Source: Accumulibacter sp003538495 (GTDB lineage Bacteria > Pseudomonadota > Gammaproteobacteria > Burkholderiales > Rhodocyclaceae). Taken from it: a stretch of DNA of 27,719 nucleotides. Shown one piece after another: positions 24,432 through 27,719 of this stretch. Made by a program: the position numbers and the translations under genes. The stretch covers positions 1-27,719 of the forward strand of contig NZ_JAPUVQ010000013.1 in NCBI RefSeq assembly GCF_029255145.1, in the 5' to 3' direction. The notes beneath the pieces are model-generated. The model did no database searches. It had not been told where the DNA came from and saw nothing but the letters and a program-made list of their open reading frames with translations. Position 1 is the first letter of the stretch; every line of letters begins with the position of its first letter.

Positions 24432-25085
24432 ATGCCGCCCTCCCTGCTCACCCTCCTTGGCGTCCTGGCTGCCTACCTGCTGGGCTCGGTGTCGTTCGCG
24501 CTGCTGGCCAGTCGGCTCTTCGGCCTTGCCGACCCGCGCAGCTACGGTTCGAAAAACCCTGGGGCGACCAACGTGCTGCGCAGCGGCCACAAGGGCGCCG
24601 CGCTATTCACCTTGCTCGGCGACGCCGCCAAGGGCTGGCTGGCGGTCTTTCTGGCCACGCGCTATGCGGCACCATGGGGACTGCCCGACTACACCGTCGG
24701 GCTGGTCGCGCTGGCGGTCTTTTTCGGTCACTTGTACCCGGTTTTTCTCAACTTCAAGGGTGGCAAGGGCGTGGCTACGGCTGCCGGCGTCCTGCTGGCG
24801 ATCAACCTGTGGCTGGGCCTGGCGACGCTGGCGACCTGGCTGTTCGTCGCCTTCACCTTGCGCTATTCGTCGCTGGCGGCGCTGGTGGCGGCGACCGCCG
24901 CACCCGTTTTCGCGCTGCTGGCCTGGGGGAAGGACGGCATGGTGGTGGCCATCAGCATCATTTCGATGGCGCTGATCGGAAAACACTGGCAAAACCTGCA
25001 GCGCCTGATGGCCGGCAGCGAGCCGAAACTGGGGTCCAGGAAGAAGGGGCAGGAAAGCACCTCCAGACCCGCAAGACCCCGCTAG
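24432..25085 (+). CDS. plsY: Acyl-phosphate:glycerol-3-phosphate acyltransferase
   Basis: Encodes 217 residues, an inner-membrane protein with about five or six helices. It makes lysophosphatidic acid from acyl phosphate and glycerol-3-phosphate, the first step of phospholipid synthesis. YGSKNPGATNVLRSGHKGA (39-56) is the glycerol-phosphate/acyl-phosphate motif. LNFKGGKGVATAAGV (106-120) is the second conserved loop. The C-terminus ends in a basic tail of ~20 residues that is probably not conserved. ATG 24432 gives the hydrophobic N-terminus expected; an upstream in-frame ATG at 24357 would add 25 polar residues and overlaps the folB promoter region. Convergent with tsaD, with 10 bases between the stops. 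Confidence 0.95.
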   Translation: MPPSLLTLLGVLAAYLLGSVSFALLASRLFGLADPRSYGSKNPGATNVLRSGHKGAALFTLLGDAAKGWLAVFLATRYAAPWGLPDYTVGLVALAVFFGHLYPVFLNFKGGKGVATAAGVLLAINLWLGLATLATWLFVAFTLRYSSLAALVAATAAPVFALLAWGKDGMVVAISIISMALIGKHWQNLQRLMAGSEPKLGSRKKGQESTSRPARPR

Positions 25086-25095
25086 ACGTCGGCGC

Positions 25096-26112
25096 TCAGC
25101 AAGTCAGAGGCCAGCGCGGGCGAACAGCGAAGGCGCCGGCCGGCTTGCCGGAAAGCCCCGCCTGCAGGCGCAAGGCGCCAGCCAGGGCGATCATCGCGCC
25201 GTTGTCGGTGCAGAATTCGAGTTCCGGGTAGAAGACCGCAATCCGCGCCTTGACCGCGCTGGCGTCGAGTTGGCGCCGTAGTTCACGGTTGGCGCCGACA
25301 CCACCGGCGACGACCAGTTGCTTCAGCCCGCTCAAAGCCACCGCACGCAGGGCTTTGCTGACCAGCACTTCGACGATTGCATCCTGGAAGGCACGCGCAA
25401 TATCCGCGCGCTGCTGCTCGCTGATCGGCGCCAACTCGCGTACGCGGGTCAGCACGGCAGTCTTCAGGCCGCTGAAGCTGAAATTGAGGTCACCCGACTT
25501 GAGCATCGGGCGCGGCAGTTTGGCCTGTTCCGGACGCCCCTCTTCGGCCAGTGCGGCGAGGGCCGGGCCCCCCGGATAGTCGAGGCCGAGCAGTTTGGCT
25601 GTCTTGTCAAAGGCTTCGCCAGCGGCGTCGTCGAGCGTTTCACCGAGCAGTTCATACTCGCCGACACCAGTCACCCGCATTAGCTGGCTGTGGCCACCCG
25701 AGACCAGCAAGGCGACAAAGGGAAAGCGCGGTGGCCGGCGCGACAGCAGCGGCGACAGCAGGTGACCTTCGAGATGGTGGACCGGTACGCTGGGCACCTC
25801 GAGGGCCGTCGCCAAAGCCTCGGCGAAGGCGGCACCGACCAGCAGCGCGCCTGCGAGACCCGGACCTTGCGTGTAAGCGACGGCATCCAGATCGGCAAGC
25901 GAGCGCCCGCTGTCGGCAAGGACCTGGCGCAGCAAGGGCACGACACGCCGGATGTGGTCACGCGAGGCGAGTTCCGGCACCACCCCGCCATAGTCCTGAT
26001 GCATGCGTACCTGTGAATGCAGGGCATGGGCGAGCAAGGCACCGCCAGCGGAGGTGCAGTACAGCGCCATACCCGTTTCGTCGCAGGACGATTCAATTCC
26101 GAGAACCAGCAT
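25096..26112 (-). CDS. tsaD: tRNA N6-adenosine threonylcarbamoyltransferase
   Basis: Encodes 338 residues, the family length. With TsaB and TsaE it transfers threonylcarbamoyl to A37 of tRNAs that read ANN codons. The N-terminus MLVLGIESSCDETG, the metal-binding HLEGH (His113, His117), the nucleotide-binding LLVSGGHSQL segment and the late VAGGVGANRELR motif are all present. The start is fixed by the family N-terminus and by TAAAAT six bases upstream. Its closeness to plsY and folB is a common arrangement in betaproteobacteria. Confidence 0.96.
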   Translation of the reverse strand: MLVLGIESSCDETGMALYCTSAGGALLAHALHSQVRMHQDYGGVVPELASRDHIRRVVPLLRQVLADSGRSLADLDAVAYTQGPGLAGALLVGAAFAEALATALEVPSVPVHHLEGHLLSPLLSRRPPRFPFVALLVSGGHSQLMRVTGVGEYELLGETLDDAAGEAFDKTAKLLGLDYPGGPALAALAEEGRPEQAKLPRPMLKSGDLNFSFSGLKTAVLTRVRELAPISEQQRADIARAFQDAIVEVLVSKALRAVALSGLKQLVVAGGVGANRELRRQLDASAVKARIAVFYPELEFCTDNGAMIALAGALRLQAGLSGKPAGAFAVRPRWPLTC

Positions 26113-26118
26113 CGCGGC

Positions 26119-26124
26119 ATTTTA
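26119..26124 (-). promoter_or_regulatory. Candidate -10 element of tsaD
   Basis: On the minus strand TAAAAT stands six bases before ATG in the context GCCGGGGTAAAATG, the same as at dnaE. A transcript starting at the normal distance would have almost no leader. Confidence 0.45.
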
Positions 26125-26188
26125 CCCCGGCCGGCGCTGACCGCCACGCGGATCGGCAGACTGGCGCCCTCGGTCTTGGTCGGAGCCG

Positions 26189-26224
26189 GGCCCTTGGCCG
26201 ATCGGTGGCGACCGGCCAGGGGCC
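26189..26224 (-). terminator. Terminator-like hairpin after the Na/Pi cotransporter gene
   Basis: Stem arms 26189-26199 and 26214-26224 pair over about 11 bp with one wobble pair. It lies about 30 bases past the cotransporter stop on the minus strand and upstream of tsaD. No T-run follows, so the call is weak. Confidence 0.3.
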
Positions 26225-26252
26225 TGCTGTCGCCATCACGCCATCACGACCA

Positions 26253-27719
26253 CTAGCCGCGCTCCTGCAGCACTGCCGGCAGGACGGTCTTGGCCATCCG
26301 CTTGGCGAAGTAGTAAATGCGCTTCTGCTTTTCGATGATCTCGATTTCCAGCGTATAGGCGGCGATGCGATTGGGCTCCTCGGCGACCAGCCGGCGTGCC
26401 TCGTGCGCCGCCGCCGAGTCGGCGATGCGGTTGATCTCGTCCTTCATCCCGGTCACCACCTGCGCCGACCGCTCGTTACGCTGACCGACGGCCTCGATGG
26501 CTGCCGCCACCGCCTTGCTGACCGCTGCCTGGAAGTCACCGAGCACCTGCTGGGTGACTGCGCTGACCTGGATCTGGTCGCGGATGCGGTCGTGCCCGAG
26601 CACCACCAGATTGGTTTCGACGATGTCCCCGATGTTCTCCAGATTGCTGGCCGCCTCCATCAGCTGCAGCAACTCGCGGGTCTGCTCGTCGCCCATCGCC
26701 TGTTTGCTGATCTTGCGGAGATAATCGATGATTCCGGCGTGCAGGATATCGACCGTGTCGTCCATCTGGCGGATGCTTTCCAGCGCCGCTCGATCGCCTT
26801 TGATGATCGCCGGGATGATCCCGTGCAGCATCGCGTTGACCGTCTCCCCCATGTGCATGATCTCCATCCGCACCTGGTCCAGCGCCAGCGACGGCGTGCT
26901 CAGCAGCTCATCCTGCAGGAACCTGGTACGCACGATTATCGCTTCCTCTTCGAGCGGCTTGTCGGGTACCAGCCACTCGACCAACCGCGCGAACTGCGTC
27001 GTGAACCAGATGAAGATCAGGGTGTTGGCGACGTTGAAGAAGGTGTGCGCGTTGGCGATCTGGCGTGGTGTTTCGGCGGCTACCCGGGCCATACCGGTGA
27101 GGTTCGGGTAGGTCGGCGAAATCGCCGTCACCAGGTCGGCGATGAAGCCGATGAAAGGGAGCCAGATGATCACCCCGACGACGTTGAAGGTCAGGTGCAC
27201 CAGCGCCGCACGGACTGCCTCGCGCGGTTTGCCGATGACTGCCAGCAGCGCCGTGGCGCAGGTGCCGATGTTGGCGCCGAAGGCCAGCGCGATGCCCGCC
27301 TGCAAGCTGATGAAGCCTTGCCCAGCCATGACGATGACGATTCCCGTCGAGGCCGACGAGGACTGGATCAGGGCCGTAAAGGCGGTCGCGATCAGGACGC
27401 CGACAATCGGGTTGTCCATCGTCTGCATCAGGTCGAGGAAGGGCTGGTAGCTGCGCAGTGGCCCCATCGCCTCGCTCATCACGTGCATCCCGAAGAAGAC
27501 CATGCCCAGACCCATCAGCATGCCGCCGTAGTGCCTGGTCCTTTCGTTCTTGGCGATGAACAGCATGGCGAAGCCGATCGCGATCATCCCCAGCGCCGCC
27601 TTGGTGATCTTGAAGGCGACGATCTGGGCGGTGATCGTGGTGCCGATGTTGGCGCCCATGATCACCCCGACCGACTGCGACAGCGACATCAGCCCCGCCG
27701 AAATGAAACCGACCACCAG
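26253..27719 (-). CDS. Na/phosphate cotransporter with PhoU-like tail (N-terminus outside window)
   Basis: At least 488 residues are visible; the frame stays open to the right edge, so the N-terminus is missing. The membrane part contains the paired QS repeats of the Na/Pi-cotransporter family: LSQSVGVIMGANIGTTITA near the visible start and ALIQSSSASTGIVIVMAGQG followed by AFGANIGTCATALLAVIG. After about eight hydrophobic segments comes a soluble helical region of ~200 residues (from LALDQVRMEIMHMGETVNAM onward, with ASNLENIGDIVE) that resembles PhoU. The family moves phosphate with sodium across the inner membrane; direction and regulation are not shown by the sequence. The gene is in tandem with tsaD but separated by 140 bases and has its own hairpin. 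Confidence 0.9.
   Translation of the reverse strand: MVVGFISAGLMSLSQSVGVIMGANIGTTITAQIVAFKITKAALGMIAIGFAMLFIAKNERTRHYGGMLMGLGMVFFGMHVMSEAMGPLRSYQPFLDLMQTMDNPIVGVLIATAFTALIQSSSASTGIVIVMAGQGFISLQAGIALAFGANIGTCATALLAVIGKPREAVRAALVHLTFNVVGVIIWLPFIGFIADLVTAISPTYPNLTGMARVAAETPRQIANAHTFFNVANTLIFIWFTTQFARLVEWLVPDKPLEEEAIIVRTRFLQDELLSTPSLALDQVRMEIMHMGETVNAMLHGIIPAIIKGDRAALESIRQMDDTVDILHAGIIDYLRKISKQAMGDEQTRELLQLMEAASNLENIGDIVETNLVVLGHDRIRDQIQVSAVTQQVLGDFQAAVSKAVAAAIEAVGQRNERSAQVVTGMKDEINRIADSAAAHEARRLVAEEPNRIAAYTLEIEIIEKQKRIYYFAKRMAKTVLPAVLQERG

Overview
The window is GC-rich (roughly two thirds G+C by eye) chromosomal DNA. It looks like a betaproteobacterium of the Candidatus Accumulibacter/Rhodocyclales type. 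The reasons are the style of the housekeeping proteins (DnaE, FolB, PlsY, TsaD), a PEP-CTERM surface protein behind a possible sigma-54 promoter, a Na/phosphate cotransporter with a PhoU-like tail, and an inorganic-carbon (Dab-type) transport cluster. The taxonomic placement is inference; no rRNA gene or other decisive marker is present.

Left part (1-4.9 kb): the 3' end of a secreted autotransporter/RTX-like protein, a strong hairpin, then dnaE (replicative polymerase alpha subunit). Next (4.9-9.75 kb) comes a same-strand block: a small BamE/DUF3862-like lipoprotein, a WbuC-like cupin, and a tight four-gene operon. That operon encodes an MBOAT-like membrane protein, an adenylate-forming ligase, an acyl carrier protein and an isocitrate-lyase/PEP-mutase-superfamily lyase. 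It resembles a dlt-type activate-carry-transfer pathway with its own acid-producing enzyme. The block is bracketed by the 3' end of dnaE and a degenerate second copy of it (44/49 bases identical), which suggests an acquired or rearranged islet.

Middle (9.75-11.5 kb): a PEP-CTERM protein on the minus strand with a clear terminator, a candidate sigma-54 -24/-12 promoter and a possible upstream activator site; then acylphosphatase. From 11.64 to 20.96 kb there is a five-gene, head-to-tail, mostly overlapping operon: NuoM-like, DabA (DUF2309, with zinc-site residues), DabB/NuoL-like, a divergent NuoM-like protein missing key proton-path residues, and a third, canonical NuoM-like protein. The described two-gene DabA-DabB transporter is here joined by three further antiporter-like subunits. 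This is the most interesting system in the window.

Right part (20.96-27.7 kb): a degraded IS3-family transposase piece, a TonB-dependent receptor with the CxxxM and HxM residues of OprC-type copper receptors, divergent folB and plsY with promoter-like elements facing each other, tsaD, and the C-terminal part of a Na/Pi cotransporter running off the right edge. dnaE and tsaD share a nearly identical start region (TAAAAT six bases before ATG) that suggests leaderless transcripts. No tRNA, rRNA or CRISPR array was seen.
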